Made by a program: the position numbers and the translations under genes
Assembly: GCF_050871885.1 (NCBI RefSeq)
Contig: NZ_JBJLSF010000007.1
Span: 1-64,000 of the forward strand
Source: Kineococcus sp050871885
Lineage (GTDB): Bacteria; Actinomycetota; Actinomycetes; Actinomycetales; Kineococcaceae
DNA: 64,000 nucleotides
Direction: 5' to 3'
The notes under the pieces: generated by a model
Database searches by the model: none
Seen by the model: the letters and a program-made list of their open reading frames with translations, nothing else
Told to the model about the DNA's origin: nothing
Shown: one piece after another, positions 32,655 to 41,765 of the stretch
How the letters are laid out: each line of letters opens with the position of its first letter
How positions within the stretch are numbered: position 1 is the first letter of the stretch

Positions 32655-34043
32655 ATGGTGCGCATGGCCCCGTTCGTCCACCGGGAGGTGGAGCTCGCCG
32701 AACTGACCCGCTGGTGGAGCGACCCATCGGCGGGGGCGGCCCTGCTGTGGGGACGCCGCCGCGTCGGCAAGACGGCCTTGCTGCAGCGCTTCTCGGACAC
32801 CACCGCACCAGAGCGCACGATCTTCCACACCGGCGCCGGCCGCCCCGCCCCCGCCGAGCTGCAGCAGCTCTCCCGCGCCGTGCCACCCGCGCTGCGCGGG
32901 GTGCGGGACCTCACGAGCCGACCGTTCACCGACGCTGACGACCTCCTGGACCACCTGGCCCGCGAGGCCCAGGACGAGCCCGTGCTCCTCGTCCTCGACG
33001 AGTACCCCGAGCTGCTGCGCTCGGTGCCGGAGCTGTCCGGCATCCTGCGCGCCTTCCTCGACCGGCCCGCGAGCCGCGGGGTGCGGGTGCTGCTCTGCGG
33101 TTCCGCGGTCCGCAGCATGGCCGAGCTGCAGGAGGAGCGCTCGCCGCTGTTCGGCCGCTTCGGCCTGCGTCTGCAGCTGCACCCCTTCGCCCCCCACGAG
33201 GTGTCCGCGCTGCTGCCGGACCTCGCCCCCGTCGAGCGGGCTCAGGTCCACGCCCTCCTCGGCGGCATGCCGCTGTACCTGTCGTGGTGGGACACCGGTG
33301 ACGACCTCGCCGGCAACCTGCGGCGGCTCGCCACCCGGCCCGGCGGGCTGCTGCTCACCGAGGGCGACCTGCTGCTGGCCACCGAGGTCGAGCGCGGCGA
33401 GCAGCCGGCCGCAGTGCTGCAAGCCATCGCCGCGGGAAAGACCAAGCACCAGGAGATCAAGGCGTGGGTCGGGGCCGAGCCCAGCCGCACCCTCGACCGC
33501 CTCGTCGAGCTGCGCCTGATCGAGCGCATCGTCCCCGTCACCGAGGACCCCCGGCGCACCCGGCGACGCAGCTACCGCATCGCCGACAACTTCCTCGCCT
33601 TCCACCTCGGCCTGCTCGGCCGCTACCGCCCGGAGATCGAGCGCGGGCTGGGGGAGTCGATCCTGCCGGTGCTCCTGGAGAGCCTCGACGACGCCAGCGG
33701 TCCGCCGTGGGAGGTGGCCGTGCGCGAGCACGTCCGCCGGCTGGCCGCCGACGGCCGCTTCGGCGACGGGGTCGTGGCCGTCGGGCCGTGGTGGCGCGGG
33801 GACGGCACCGACGAGATCGACGTCGTCGCCCTCGCCGGGCGGCAGCGCACGCCGGTGCTCGTGGGCGAGGTGAAGTGGCGACGCGAAGTGGACGGCGACC
33901 GGCTCGTGCGCACCCTGCGGACCAAGGCCGCCGGGCTGGACGTCGACGTGGAGGAGCTGCGGTACCTCGTCGCCGCCCGCGAGGAGGTGCGGCTGCGCTC
34001 CGAGGAGGCGGTCGTGGTCACCGCGGCGGACGTCTTCGCCTGA
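32655..34043 (+). CDS. AAA ATPase with DUF234-type nuclease end
   Basis: A 462-residue protein of the archaeal-type AAA ATPase group. It begins FVHREVELAELTRWW, with Walker A LWGRRRVGKT (about 31-40) and Walker B LLVLDEYPEL (about 111-120), then a winged helix with AGKTKHQEIKAWVG. The C-terminal domain has EIDVVAL and PVLVGEVKWR, a PD-(D/E)XK-like D...ExK pattern typical of DUF234. Such proteins are frequent in mobile and defence regions but their activity is poorly known. No obvious Shine-Dalgarno; starts at 32655 or 32664. Confidence 0.8.
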   Translation: MVRMAPFVHREVELAELTRWWSDPSAGAALLWGRRRVGKTALLQRFSDTTAPERTIFHTGAGRPAPAELQQLSRAVPPALRGVRDLTSRPFTDADDLLDHLAREAQDEPVLLVLDEYPELLRSVPELSGILRAFLDRPASRGVRVLLCGSAVRSMAELQEERSPLFGRFGLRLQLHPFAPHEVSALLPDLAPVERAQVHALLGGMPLYLSWWDTGDDLAGNLRRLATRPGGLLLTEGDLLLATEVERGEQPAAVLQAIAAGKTKHQEIKAWVGAEPSRTLDRLVELRLIERIVPVTEDPRRTRRRSYRIADNFLAFHLGLLGRYRPEIERGLGESILPVLLESLDDASGPPWEVAVREHVRRLAADGRFGDGVVAVGPWWRGDGTDEIDVVALAGRQRTPVLVGEVKWRREVDGDRLVRTLRTKAAGLDVDVEELRYLVAAREEVRLRSEEAVVVTAADVFA

Positions 34044-34105
34044 CGGTTCCCGGCTCGACGGCTGGACATGGCGGTTCGTACTCCCACTAAAGATGCCCCA
34101 TGGCC

Positions 34106-34150
34106 GCTGCACGTATCTACTCTTAAAATGTTAGAGTAGATACGTGCAGC
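34106..34150 (+). promoter_or_regulatory. 18-bp perfect palindrome overlapping a start codon
   Basis: Arms GCTGCACGTATCTACTCT (34106-34123) and its exact complement (34133-34150) with a 9-base AT-only-but-one loop. The GTG start at 34144 lies within the right arm. It is probably an operator and promoter for a leaderless mRNA, or a start-sequestering hairpin. Confidence 0.7.
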
Positions 34151-35559
34151 GTCTCGCCGTCGACCGTGCTCTGGCGATGCCTCCTGACGAGGTCGGTCGC
34201 GCGCTCGGCGCGCTGCCGGAGGACCAGTGGTTCGAGCGCAAGAGCGCCCGGATCAGCCCGGCCAAGCTCAGCCAAGCGGTCGTCGCCTTCGCCAACGCCG
34301 AGGGCGGGACGATCGTCGTCGGCCTCCACGACGGGCGTGTGGAAGGGACGGACGCGGATCCCCGGCACCGCAACGAGCTGCAGCAGGTGCACGTGCAGCA
34401 CGTCCAGCCACCGGCCCGTGTCCACACGCGTCTCGCGCCGTGCCGCACCGATGACGGTCGCGACGACCACCTGCTCCTCGTGGACGTCAACCCCGGCGAC
34501 GAGGTCCACGCGACGACCCGGGACGACGTGTACCTGCGGCTCGGCGACGAGACGCGCCGCCTGACCCACGTGCAACGCCGCGAGCTCTTCTTCGACAAGC
34601 GGCAGGCCGGGTTCGAGGCCGAGCTCACCACCACCGCCCTCGACAGCGCCGGAGCCGTCGACGCCGAGGCCGCGCAGGAGTACGCCGCGCACGTCGGTCA
34701 CCCGCACTGGCAGGGCCTGCTCGCCGCGCGCGGCCTGGCGCGGGACGGGCACCTCACGATCGCCGGGCTGCTGCTCTTCGGGCGCAGCCCCGAGAGCGAG
34801 CTCCCGAACGCCCACGTGCGGGTGACCCGCTTCGCCGGGCGCGAGCGCGGCACCGGAGCACGTCAGCAGGTGGTCACCGACCGCCGGTTCGAGGGCTCCC
34901 TGCTGCGACTCCTGCCTGCGGTGTTCGAGCACGTCCGCGAGGTGCAGCCGCGCCGGCGGGCGCTGGGCAGGGCCGGCCGCTTCGAGGACGTCGCCGCGGT
35001 GCCGGAGGACGCATGGCTGGAAGGCGTCGTCAACGCCGTCGTCCACCGCTCCTACAGCCTGCAGAGCGACCACGTGCACGTCGACGTCTTCGACGACCGC
35101 ATCGAGGTCGAGAGCCCGGGCCGTTTCCCGGGGCTGTCCGACGTGCGGGACCCGCTGTCCGTCCACCGCTTCGCGCGCAATCCCCGCATCGCGCGGGTCT
35201 GCGCCGACCTGGACTTCGGCCAGGAGTTCGGCGAGGGGATCCGCCGCATGTTCGACGAGATGCGGCTCGCGGGCCTGCAACCACCCCTCTACCAGCAGAC
35301 CGAGGGCAGCGTCCGGTTGACGCTGTCCGCCGAAGCGCTCACCCCGCACGGCGGCGAGCGGCTGCCGGAGGAGACCCGGCTGGTCGTCGCCGCGCTGCGC
35401 GAGGCCGGGCGGCTGGCGACGCGCGACCTCGCGGAGGTGATGGGGCGGACCAGACCGACCGCTGTCCGCAAGCTCGCCGAGATGCGGGAACAGGGGATCA
35501 TCCGCTGGAACGGCCAATCCCCGCGGGATCCGCACGCCTACTGGGACCTCCCTTCATAG
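34144..35559 (+). CDS. Schlafen/AlbA_2-type ATP-binding protein
   Basis: A 471-residue protein. The N-terminal AlbA_2 (Schlafen) domain shows QWFERKSARISPAKLSQAVV, AFANAEGGTIVVGLHDGRV and DVYLRLGDETRRL. The middle-to-C-terminal part matches the HATPase_c_4-like region of these proteins: EGVVNAVVHRSYSLQ, DDRIEVESPGRFPG, NPRIARVCADL and GEGIRRMFDEM. A winged helix (LATRDLAEVMGRTRPTAVRKL) ends it. These are called putative transcriptional regulators or RNA/DNA-binding factors. GTG start inside a palindrome suggests self-repression. Confidence 0.85.
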   Translation: MQRLAVDRALAMPPDEVGRALGALPEDQWFERKSARISPAKLSQAVVAFANAEGGTIVVGLHDGRVEGTDADPRHRNELQQVHVQHVQPPARVHTRLAPCRTDDGRDDHLLLVDVNPGDEVHATTRDDVYLRLGDETRRLTHVQRRELFFDKRQAGFEAELTTTALDSAGAVDAEAAQEYAAHVGHPHWQGLLAARGLARDGHLTIAGLLLFGRSPESELPNAHVRVTRFAGRERGTGARQQVVTDRRFEGSLLRLLPAVFEHVREVQPRRRALGRAGRFEDVAAVPEDAWLEGVVNAVVHRSYSLQSDHVHVDVFDDRIEVESPGRFPGLSDVRDPLSVHRFARNPRIARVCADLDFGQEFGEGIRRMFDEMRLAGLQPPLYQQTEGSVRLTLSAEALTPHGGERLPEETRLVVAALREAGRLATRDLAEVMGRTRPTAVRKLAEMREQGIIRWNGQSPRDPHAYWDLPS

Positions 35560-35584
35560 CTCGGCCGATCGGCCGGCGTACAGA

Positions 35585-36274
35585 TCAGGTACCTGCGCCG
35601 CTCCCCGGCACCACGAGCCCGCTCTCGTAGGCCAGCACCACCGCCTGCGCGCGGCTGGACAGCTCCAGCTTGGCCATCACCCGCTTCACGTGCGTCTTCA
35701 CCGTCGCCTCGCTGAGCACGAACCGGTCCGCGATCTCCGCGTTGCCCAGGCCCTGCCCGATGAGGACGAGGACCTCGCGCTCGCGGGGGGTGAGGGTGTC
35801 CACGGCCGCGGAGCCGCTGATCCGCTGCGGGCGGAACGCCTCGACGAGGCGGTGGGTGATGCGGGGGGTGAGCAGGACGTCCCCGGCGGCGACGGCCTCG
35901 ACGGCGGCGATGATCCGCGCGGGTGGGGTCTCCTTGAGCAGGAACCCGGCGGCGCCGGCGCGCAGGGCGGCGTAGACGTGCTCGTCGAGGTCGAAGGTCG
36001 TCAGCACGAGGACCTTCGGCGGCTCCTCGTCCGCGCCGGCGCCGGGGGAGCGGTCGGCGCCGAGGATCCGCCGGGTCGCGGCGATCCCGTCGAGCACCGG
36101 CATCCGGATGTCCATGAGCACCACGTCGGGGCGGGTGGCGGCGGTCAGCTCGACGGCCTGCTGCCCGTCGGCGGCCTCGCCGACGACCTCGGTGCCGGGG
36201 GCGGCGCGCAGCAGCGCGACGAGACCGGCGCGCACGAGGGCCTGGTCGTCGGCGACGAGGACGCGCACGCTCAC
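35585..36274 (-). CDS. NarL/LuxR-family response regulator
   Basis: A 229-residue regulator: receiver domain with the acidic pair DD (9-10), phosphoacceptor Asp55 in VVLMDIRMP, Thr and Lys (VLVLTTF, FLLKETPP), then a LuxR HTH from LTPREREVLVLIGQGLGNAEIA to VKTHVKRVMAKL. The GTG start overlaps the kinase stop (GTGA). It probably controls the divergent serine hydrolase gene through the palindrome at 37439. Confidence 0.9.
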   Translation of the reverse strand: MSVRVLVADDQALVRAGLVALLRAAPGTEVVGEAADGQQAVELTAATRPDVVLMDIRMPVLDGIAATRRILGADRSPGAGADEEPPKVLVLTTFDLDEHVYAALRAGAAGFLLKETPPARIIAAVEAVAAGDVLLTPRITHRLVEAFRPQRISGSAAVDTLTPREREVLVLIGQGLGNAEIADRFVLSEATVKTHVKRVMAKLELSSRAQAVVLAYESGLVVPGSGAGT

Positions 36275-37380
36275 CGCTCGCCCCGCACGGGCAGGCGCAG
36301 CTCCACGGCGAAACCCCGACCGCCGCGCGGGCCGGCGGTGAGGGTGCCGCCGTAGAGGGCGGCGCGCTCGCGCATCCCGCGCAGGCCGTGGCCCTCCCGC
36401 ACGGGTGCCGGGGTTCCCGGGCCGTCGTCGTGGACGCCGACGTGCAGCGTGCCGTCGCGGCGCTTGACGAGGACCTGCGCGCGCACGGTCCCGGGCGCGG
36501 TGGCGGTGTGCTTGATGACGTTCGTCAGCGACTCCTGCACGACCCGGTACGCGCACAGCTCCTGCCCGGGGCTGAGGTCACCGAACTCGCCGCTGGTGCG
36601 CACGTCGACGGCGACGCCGGCGGAGCGGGTGCGCTCGGCGAGGTCCGGAAGCGCGGCCAGGCCCGGCTGGGGCAGGTAGTCGGCGTCGGGGTCGTCGTCG
36701 GCGCGCAGCACCTCCAGCAGGCGGCGCATCTCCGCCAGCGCCTCGCGGGTGGTGTCCTCGACCGTGGCGATCGCGGTCTTCGCGGTGGCGGGGTCGTCGT
36801 CGAGGACGTACCCGGCGAGCCCGGCCTGCAGGGCGGTCACCGACAGGTGGTGACCCACGACGTCGTGCAGCTCGCGGGCGATGCGGCGGCGTTCGTCGGC
36901 GACCGCGCGGGCGGACTGCGCGGCCAGCGCCTCGGTGCGCCGCGCCCAGCGGCGGGTGCTCTCCCCGAGCGCCCACGCCCCGGCGAGGACGAGGGCGGCC
37001 TGGGCGAGGTCGAACGAGCTGGGTTCGGGGTCGGAGCCGGTGGCCCCGCCCAGCCACACCACCGCCACCGCCGTGGCGAACAGCGCGGCCGCGGTGCGGC
37101 GCGGGCGCAGGGTGGCGACGGTGAACATCGCCACGACCATGCCGAGACCGCTGCCGGGGAAGGTGCCGACCAGGAGCTGGTGCGCGGTGACCGCCGCCAG
37201 CACGAGCACCGCCGTGAGCACCGGCACCCGCTGGCGCACCGCGATCGGCGCGGCGGTGAGCGCGGCGAGCACGAGCCCCGGCAGTCCTTCCCCAGCGCGC
37301 ACCAGCGGGCCCAGGGTGAGCAGCGTCAGCAGCGCGGCGAGCGCCGGGTCGACCAGGGACGAACCGGGCGGTCTGCGCAC
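36271..37380 (-). CDS. two-component sensor histidine kinase (HisKA_3)
   Basis: A 369-residue membrane kinase. About four or five membrane segments occupy residues 9-145, with no large extracellular sensor. The dimerisation helix has RRRIARELHDVVGHHLSV with His172 as phosphorylation site. The HATPase part has ESLTNVIKHT and DDGPG with HGLRGMRERA. It pairs with the response regulator by stop/start overlap. GTG start at 37380 is chosen because upstream codons read as low-complexity intergenic sequence. Confidence 0.9.
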   Translation of the reverse strand: MRRPPGSSLVDPALAALLTLLTLGPLVRAGEGLPGLVLAALTAAPIAVRQRVPVLTAVLVLAAVTAHQLLVGTFPGSGLGMVVAMFTVATLRPRRTAAALFATAVAVVWLGGATGSDPEPSSFDLAQAALVLAGAWALGESTRRWARRTEALAAQSARAVADERRRIARELHDVVGHHLSVTALQAGLAGYVLDDDPATAKTAIATVEDTTREALAEMRRLLEVLRADDDPDADYLPQPGLAALPDLAERTRSAGVAVDVRTSGEFGDLSPGQELCAYRVVQESLTNVIKHTATAPGTVRAQVLVKRRDGTLHVGVHDDGPGTPAPVREGHGLRGMRERAALYGGTLTAGPRGGRGFAVELRLPVRGER

Positions 37381-37438
37381 GCCCGCGAGCCTGGCACGCC
37401 GCCCGCGCCCGCCGCCATCGGCCGTCCGGGTCCGCGGT

Positions 37439-37456
37439 CTACCCCTGCGGGGGTAG
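37439..37456. promoter_or_regulatory. palindromic operator CTACCCCTGCGGGGGTAG
   Basis: Near-perfect inverted repeat midway between the kinase and the divergent serine hydrolase gene. Its position suggests the binding site of the response regulator. Confidence 0.55.
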
Positions 37457-37515
37457 GCGAGGTTGCCCGCCTCGGAGGACGCCGCGGGGCGGTCGTCCTC
37501 CCTAGCGTCCTCGCC

Positions 37516-38802
37516 ATGACGACGACCACGCGAACGACGATGCGAACGACCACGCGACCGGGCACCGCACCGGCCACCCGCCCCCGCAAGGCCTACCGCA
37601 CCACCGCCGCCGTCGCGGTGGCCGCGGCCTGCGCGACCCTGGCGACCGCGCTGCCCGCCACCGCCGGTGCGACCCCGCCGCGCGACCACGACGCGCAGCT
37701 GCGGCAGGTGCTGCAGCAGGACGCCGACGCGCTGCTGACGCTGGGGACCCCCGGCGTCCTCGCCGAGCTCGACCGCGCCGGCCGCCGCGACATCACCGTC
37801 CGCGCCGGCTACGGCGACGTCGCCGCGCAGACCCCCGTCCCGGAGAACGGGCGGTTCCGCATCGCCAGCGTCACCAAGCCGTTCGTCGCCGCGACGCTGC
37901 TGCAGCTCGTCGGCGAGGGCCGCCTGTCGCTGGACGACACCGTCGAGCAGCACCTGCCAGGTCTCGTGCAGGGCAACGGCAACGACGGAAACCTCGTGAC
38001 GATCCGCCAGCTGCTGCAGCACACCAGCGGCCTGCCGGAGTACCTGGCCGCGATGCCGCAGCTGTTCAGCGAGGAAGGTTTCCAGCAGCACCGCTTCGAC
38101 GAGGTCAGCCAGCAGGAGGCGATCGCGCTGGCGATGACGCAGGCGCCGACGTTCGCACCGGGCACGAGCTGGAACTACTCCAACACCAACTACGTGCTCG
38201 CCGGGATGGTCATCGAGCAGGTCACCGGGAACACCTGGCAGCACGAGGTGCGCGAGCGGATCGTGCGCCCCCTCGGCCTGCGGCACACCACCCTGCCGGG
38301 CAGTTCCTCGGACATCCCCGGCCCGCACGCCATCGGCTACGAGCGCTTCCCCGGTGAGGGCGCCACCCCGGAGGACCCCCGCTACGGCGAGGCGATCGAC
38401 GCCACCGAGCTGAACCCGTCGTGGGCGGGCGCGGCCGGGGAGATCATCAGCACGACCGACGACGTCAACGAGTTCCTCCAGGCGCTCGCGGGCGGCCGGG
38501 TGCTGCGCCCGGCGCAGTGGGTGGAGATGACCGCGACCGTCGCGGCCAGCGAGGAGTTCCGGGCCAACTGGCCCGGCGCCCGCTACGGGCTGGGGATCAT
38601 GTGGGTGCCGAACTCCTGCGGCGGCATGTGGGCGCACGGCGGCGACATCCAGGGGTTCATGACCCGCAACGGCGTCACCCCCGACGGCCGGCGCAGCGTC
38701 GTCGTCTCCTTCAACACCGACTCCCCGGTGCCGCAGCCGGGCGCGCAGGTCCCGGCCGGGGACATCGCCACGCAGCTCATCGACGACGCGCTCTGCCGGT
38801 GA
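37516..38802 (+). CDS. secreted serine beta-lactamase-like hydrolase
   Basis: A 428-residue protein of the class C beta-lactamase/D-Ala-D-Ala carboxypeptidase fold. The N-terminus is Thr/Arg-rich, then a hydrophobic segment and ALPATAGA indicate a Sec signal. Catalytic motifs are SVTK (Ser118-Lys121), YSN (221-223) and HGGD near residue 375. It could cleave D-amino peptides or esters in the wall; true beta-lactamase activity is not implied. Divergent from the two-component pair, with a palindrome between. Confidence 0.85.
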   Translation: MTTTTRTTMRTTTRPGTAPATRPRKAYRTTAAVAVAAACATLATALPATAGATPPRDHDAQLRQVLQQDADALLTLGTPGVLAELDRAGRRDITVRAGYGDVAAQTPVPENGRFRIASVTKPFVAATLLQLVGEGRLSLDDTVEQHLPGLVQGNGNDGNLVTIRQLLQHTSGLPEYLAAMPQLFSEEGFQQHRFDEVSQQEAIALAMTQAPTFAPGTSWNYSNTNYVLAGMVIEQVTGNTWQHEVRERIVRPLGLRHTTLPGSSSDIPGPHAIGYERFPGEGATPEDPRYGEAIDATELNPSWAGAAGEIISTTDDVNEFLQALAGGRVLRPAQWVEMTATVAASEEFRANWPGARYGLGIMWVPNSCGGMWAHGGDIQGFMTRNGVTPDGRRSVVVSFNTDSPVPQPGAQVPAGDIATQLIDDALCR

Positions 38803-38879
38803 TGCACCAGACGCGACGGTGATCGCGGCGCTCGCACGGGTGAGCACCATCCTGCTCGCCCGAGTCCTATGGTGTTCAC

Positions 38880-39509
38880 ATGGACCTCGGGCAGCCGGTG
38901 CGCAGCGTGGTGCCGTCCTTGGACGGCCCCGTGCTCACCGTCTTGGCTGGACTCACGACTCCTCTCTCCGGCAGGGAGGTCGCGCGCCTCGTGGGTGGCG
39001 CCTCCCAGACCGGCGTCCACCGGGTCCTGACCCGCCTCGCCGGGGAGGGGATCGTCCACGCCGAACGACGGCGGAACGCGGTCCACTACAGCGCCAACCG
39101 TGAGCACCTCGCCTGGCCCGCCGTCGAGGTGCTCGCCGGTCTGCGGAGCGAACTCCTGCGCCGCATCGGCGAGCACGTCGGAGGGTGGGAGGTCCGCGCG
39201 CTGACCGCGGCCGTCTTCGGCTCCCTGGCCCGCGGAGACGGGGGAGTCGACTCGGACGTCGACCTGCTCCTCGTCCGCGCCGACGACGTGGCCGACGAGC
39301 GGTTGCGGGTGTGGGGCGAGCAGGTCGATTCGCTGGTGACCGCGGTGGGCGCCTGGAGCGGCAACCCGCTGCAGCCGTACGACGTCTCGCTCCAGGACCT
39401 GCGCGCGCACGTCGCGGCCGGCGAGCCGATCGTCCAGTCCTGGCGCCGGGAGGCCATCACCCTCGCCGGCCGCGACCTCACCGCGCTGCTGCGGAGCGTG
39501 GCGCGGTGA
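38880..39509 (+). CDS. HTH-MNT nucleotidyltransferase, module partner 1
   Basis: A 209-residue fusion: a winged helix (LTTPLSGREVARLVGGASQT to AVHYSANREH, residues 20-75), then a minimal nucleotidyltransferase with FGSLARGDGG (from 113) and DSDVDLLLV (Asp126, Asp128). Paired MNT-HEPN genes form toxin-antitoxin modules in which the MNT protein can modify the HEPN RNase by nucleotidylation. The fused HTH would let it repress its own promoter. The stop overlaps the next GTG start. Confidence 0.8.
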   Translation: MDLGQPVRSVVPSLDGPVLTVLAGLTTPLSGREVARLVGGASQTGVHRVLTRLAGEGIVHAERRRNAVHYSANREHLAWPAVEVLAGLRSELLRRIGEHVGGWEVRALTAAVFGSLARGDGGVDSDVDLLLVRADDVADERLRVWGEQVDSLVTAVGAWSGNPLQPYDVSLQDLRAHVAAGEPIVQSWRREAITLAGRDLTALLRSVAR

Positions 39510-39916
39510 GCCCGGCCGGCCGCACCAGCGACTGCTCGCCCTCGGAGGGGCGCGTCCGCCTGGAGCAGGCGCGAGCCTTCCTCGAGGTCGCCGAGCTGGT
39601 CCTCGAGGAGTCGGACGACGGTCTCGCCACCCCTCAGGTCGCCGCGTCGCCGGCGGTGCTGTGCGGCATCGCCGCATCCGACGCCGTGTGCTGCAGCCGC
39701 CTCGGCCGGCGTTCGCGCGGTCAGGACCACCGCCAGGCCGTCGACCTGCTCGCGACCGTCCTGCCCGACGGGCCGGCCATGGCCAAGGACCTGCGGCGGC
39801 TGCTGGAGATCAAGGACCAGGCGCACTACGCGGCGACGATGGTCTCCGCTCCGCGGGCGGAGCAGGCGGTCCAGTGGGCGCGGCGGCTGTACGACCTGGC
39901 TGTGCGCACCGGGTGA
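39506..39916 (+). CDS. HEPN-like protein, module partner 2
   Basis: A 136-residue helical protein. It reads like the SAV_6107-type HEPN group: RLEQARAFLEVAELVLEE, SDAVCCSRLGRRS, then LRRLLEIKDQAHYAATMVS and AVQWARRLYDLA. A strict R-x4-6-H catalytic motif is not obvious; R...KDQAHY may stand in for it. Overlap with the MNT gene (GTGA) supports a two-gene module. Whether it is an active RNase is uncertain. Confidence 0.65.
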   Translation: MSPAGRTSDCSPSEGRVRLEQARAFLEVAELVLEESDDGLATPQVAASPAVLCGIAASDAVCCSRLGRRSRGQDHRQAVDLLATVLPDGPAMAKDLRRLLEIKDQAHYAATMVSAPRAEQAVQWARRLYDLAVRTG

Positions 39917-39945
39917 AGTGGCGGTAGATCCAGATCGTGCACCCG

Positions 39946-39982
39946 CCCGTGTTCGAGGTTGAGCGACAACCTCGAGCACGGG
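39946..39982. terminator. bidirectional hairpin terminator
   Basis: A 16-bp stem with one wobble (CCCGTGTTCGAGGTTG against CAACCTCGAGCACGGG) and a 5-base loop, lying between converging stops at 39916 and 39984. Confidence 0.75.
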
Positions 39983-39983
39983 T

Positions 39984-41765
39984 TCACCGGATCGCCGCCT
40001 CGTCGTGGTCCCGGGTCGAACCGCTGCGCTCGCGCGCCCACTGCTGCACCGCGTCCGCGTCCACCGGCCGGGAGAACAGGTACCCCTGCACGACGTCGCA
40101 GCCCATCCCGGCCAGCGCCTCGCGCTGCTGCTCGCTCTCCACGCCCTCGGCGACGGTGCGCACGCCGAGGGCCTGGGCCAGCTGCACGCAGGCCCGCACG
40201 ATGGCGGTGTCGCCGTCGCTGGCGCCGAGGCCGGTGACGAAGGAGCGGTCGATCTTCAGCTCGTCGACGGGGAAGCGCTGCAGGTAGGTCAGGCTCGCGT
40301 AGCCGGTGCCGAAGTCGTCGACGGAGACGCCGACGCCGAGCTGCTTGAGCGCCACCAGCGTGGCCGCGGCCGCGTCGGGGTCCGCGGCGAGTGAGGTCTC
40401 GGTGACCTCCAGGACGAGCAGGTGCGCGGGCAGGCGGTGGCGCTCCAGCGCGGCCGTCACGGCCTCCACCAGACCGGGGTCGGTGAGCTGGCGGGTGGAC
40501 AGGTTCACCGCCACCTCCACGGTCGCGCAGCCGGGGTCGCGGGCCCAGCCGGCGGCCTGGGCGACGGCGGCGTCGAGCACCCAGGCGCCCAGCTCGCGGA
40601 CCAGGCCGGACTGCTCGGCGAGCTCGATGAACTCGACCGGCGCCAGCAGCCCGCGCACCGGGTGCTGCCAGCGCACGAGCGCCTCCACGCCCACCAGCCG
40701 CCCGTCGCGCAGGCGGACCTGCGGCTGGTGGTGCAGGCGCAGCTGGCCGTCGGCGATGCCGCGGCGCAGTTCCCCGAGCAGGCGCAAGCGGTCGGCGGCC
40801 GCGCCGGTGCGGGTGGGGTCGTGCACCTCCACGCGCCCGCGGCCGCGGGCCTTGGCGCGCTGCACCGCCACCGCGGCGTCGTGCAGCACCCGCTGCGCTG
40901 CACCGGGACCCGACGGGGAGAGCGCCGCGCCGATGCTCGCCGAGGCGACGACCTCCAGGCCGGCGAGGACGACGGGGGCGGTGAGCGCCTCCAGCAGCCG
41001 CTCGGCGAGGCCGCGGGCCGCCTCCACGTCCTCGCAGCGCTCCACGACGGCGAACTCGTCCGCGGACAGCCGGGCCACCACGGCGCCCTCGCGCACCGCG
41101 GCGCCCAGCCGCGCGGCCACCGTCAGCAGCAGCTCGTCGCCGGCGGCGGTGCCCAGGCTCTCGTTGACGACGGCGAAGTGGTCCAGGTCCACCACGAGGA
41201 CCCCGACGTCGGTGCGGCCGCCGGCGAGCGCGGCGTCCAGGTGCGCGGCCAGCCCGGCCCGGTTCGGCAGCCCCGTCAGCGGGTCCGCCAGCGCCTGCCG
41301 GCGCGCCTCGACCTCCGCGGCGGCGCGGCGGTCCTCGGACTCCTCCGCGCGGTGCAGCGCGGCGATGAGCTCCTGCTCGTGGGCGCGCCGCTCGGGGGCG
41401 GCGAAGACGATGACGCGCACCTCCGCGTCCGCGCCCTCGCGCGGCGGGACGCGGGTGGCGGTGACCAGCGCCGGGCGGCGGGTGCGGTCGGCGGCGACGA
41501 CCTCCACCACCACCTCGCTGACGCTGCCGGCCGTGCCCAGCTGCGGGGCGCTGTGGGTGGACCACAGGATCCGGTCGCCCACCGGCAGCAGCCGCCCGAA
41601 CGCCGAGCCCAGCAGGTCCTCGCGCCGGTGCCCCGTCCAGGCCAGGAACGTCGCGTTGACGCGGGTGATCCGCCCGCCGTCGGTGGTCGTCAGGTACCCG
41701 ACCGGGGCGTGCTCGAACAGCGCCTCGAACCCCGCGTCGGCGCCGCCGGTGGTCGCGGTGGTCAC
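39984..41765 (-). CDS. PAS-GGDEF-EAL cyclic-di-GMP protein
   Basis: A 593-residue cytoplasmic protein. PAS spans residues about 12-120, a short coiled coil about 128-155, a GGDEF-type domain about 160-315 and an EAL domain about 330-580. The GGDEF signature is degenerate (SADEF, 234-238), arguing against cyclase activity. EAL motifs are intact: EALVRW (360-365), EVTET, DDFGTGYAS, KIDRSFV and AEGVE, so a phosphodiesterase is likely. The GTG start overlaps the RsbQ-like hydrolase stop. The PAS domain is the probable partner of that hydrolase. Confidence 0.9.
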   Translation of the reverse strand: MTTATTGGADAGFEALFEHAPVGYLTTTDGGRITRVNATFLAWTGHRREDLLGSAFGRLLPVGDRILWSTHSAPQLGTAGSVSEVVVEVVAADRTRRPALVTATRVPPREGADAEVRVIVFAAPERRAHEQELIAALHRAEESEDRRAAAEVEARRQALADPLTGLPNRAGLAAHLDAALAGGRTDVGVLVVDLDHFAVVNESLGTAAGDELLLTVAARLGAAVREGAVVARLSADEFAVVERCEDVEAARGLAERLLEALTAPVVLAGLEVVASASIGAALSPSGPGAAQRVLHDAAVAVQRAKARGRGRVEVHDPTRTGAAADRLRLLGELRRGIADGQLRLHHQPQVRLRDGRLVGVEALVRWQHPVRGLLAPVEFIELAEQSGLVRELGAWVLDAAVAQAAGWARDPGCATVEVAVNLSTRQLTDPGLVEAVTAALERHRLPAHLLVLEVTETSLAADPDAAAATLVALKQLGVGVSVDDFGTGYASLTYLQRFPVDELKIDRSFVTGLGASDGDTAIVRACVQLAQALGVRTVAEGVESEQQREALAGMGCDVVQGYLFSRPVDADAVQQWARERSGSTRDHDEAAIR

